Source: Flavobacterium sp. ENC (lineage in GTDB: Bacteria > Bacteroidota > Bacteroidia > Flavobacteriales > Flavobacteriaceae). From it: a stretch of 64,000 nt of DNA. Below, in pieces: positions 63,603 to 64,000 of this stretch. Below the pieces are notes generated by a model that worked only from the letters and a program-made list of their open reading frames with translations, made no database searches and was not told where the DNA came from. Made by a program: the position numbers and the translations under genes. Each line of letters begins with the position of its first letter. Within the stretch, counting starts at the first letter, position 1. Location of the stretch: assembly GCF_020991415.1 (NCBI RefSeq), contig NZ_JAJMOY010000001.1, forward strand, positions 558,001 to 622,000, written 5' to 3'.

Positions 63603-64000
63603 ATGAATCACGAAGTACATATATATACTGATGGCGCCGCTAAAGGAAATCCGGGAAACGGAGGTTATGGCGTAGTCATGGAATTGGTTGGAACACCGCA
63701 TAAAAAGGAATTTTACGAAGGCTTTCGTCTTACGACAAACAACAGAATGGAACTTTTGGCTGTAATCGTAGGTCTGGAGAAATTAAAAAACCCGAATATG
63801 AAAGTCCTTGTAATTTCTGATTCTAAGTACGTCGTAGATTCAGTTGAAAAAAAATGGGTCTTAGGCTGGGAAAAAAAGAAATTTGCCGGCAGAAAAAATC
63901 CGGATTTATGGAAACGTTTTTTAATCGTTTACCGCAAACATCAGGTCGACTTTAAATGGATCAAAGGCCACAACAATCATCCGCAAAACGAACGATGCGA
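63603..64000 (+). CDS. rnhA: Ribonuclease HI, N-terminal part (cut by window edge)
   Basis: About 132 residues are visible before the window ends. RNase HI removes the RNA strand of RNA-DNA hybrids. Catalytic Asp10 (IYTDGAAKGNPG), Glu50 (NNRMELLAV) and Asp73 (ISDSKYVVDS) are in place. WIKGHNNHPQNERC leads to the last catalytic Asp, whose codon is split by the window end. The ATG at 63603 directly follows the repeat block. Confidence 0.93.
   Translation, partial: MNHEVHIYTDGAAKGNPGNGGYGVVMELVGTPHKKEFYEGFRLTTNNRMELLAVIVGLEKLKNPNMKVLVISDSKYVVDSVEKKWVLGWEKKKFAGRKNPDLWKRFLIVYRKHQVDFKWIKGHNNHPQNERC

Overview
The window looks like a chromosomal segment of a Flavobacterium (Bacteroidota, Flavobacteriales), probably near the F. 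johnsoniae / F. frigidimaris group. The signs are a Sus-type starch locus, two proteins with type IX secretion (T9SS) type A C-terminal sorting domains, an SDR-type L-threonine dehydrogenase that reads like the F. frigidimaris enzyme as I remember it, Bacteroidota promoters of the TTG-N18/19-TAnnTTTG form, and Bacteroidota-only families (DUF2480, DUF3078, DUF5689, IPExxxVDY). The species call is inference.

Region by region: 1-9170 is the downstream part of a starch/maltodextrin utilisation locus: susD (cut by the window edge), a SusE/F-like lipoprotein, a SusG-like lipoprotein alpha-amylase (GH13), a SusB-like GH97 glucosidase and a large multidomain T9SS-exported GH13 protein. Glycan would be bound and cut at the surface, imported by a SusC transporter presumably encoded just upstream, and finished in the periplasm. 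9320-24980 holds mfd with an overlapping lipoprotein gene, L-threonine dehydrogenase, a DUF418 membrane protein, an M1 aminopeptidase, a subtilase, a 1350-residue leucine-rich-repeat T9SS protein and a metallo-beta-lactamase-fold hydrolase.

25430-36600 is the iron-sulfur (SUF) locus: sufA, sufB, sufC, sufD, sufS, sufE, a DUF59 (SufT-like) gene and DUF2480. It is interrupted by a YoeB-type toxin-antitoxin pair plus a small flavin reductase between sufB and sufC, a four-helix-bundle (S23-like) gene between sufC and sufD, two genes on the opposite strand between sufD and sufS (one an unrecognised 2TM coiled-coil protein), and a small lipoprotein gene between sufS and sufE. 36600-50640 holds DUF3078, hflX, a TonB-dependent receptor with a DUF5689 lipoprotein, an MFS transporter, an MocA-type oxidoreductase, an old-yellow-enzyme homologue and rseP. 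50670-50945 is a complete tRNA-Asn transcription unit (promoter, two genes, terminator). 50945-57100 is an accessory-looking stretch: a 74-bp tandem repeat array, a methyltransferase gene remnant, an XRE regulator, a DyP-type peroxidase with an uncharacterised partner, a C1B peptidase and an AraC regulator. 57180-64000 carries a CPBP protease, pyk, IPExxxVDY, the acpP-fabF-rnc operon, purN and the start of rnhA.

The most distinctive non-coding content is a set of at least six families of palindromic intergenic repeats, several nested or tandemly expanded. No CRISPR array, prophage or complete insertion sequence was seen. I found no clearly new multi-gene system. The best candidates for novelty are the DyP plus 229-residue protein pair, the 2TM coiled-coil protein in the SUF locus, and the repeat arrays.
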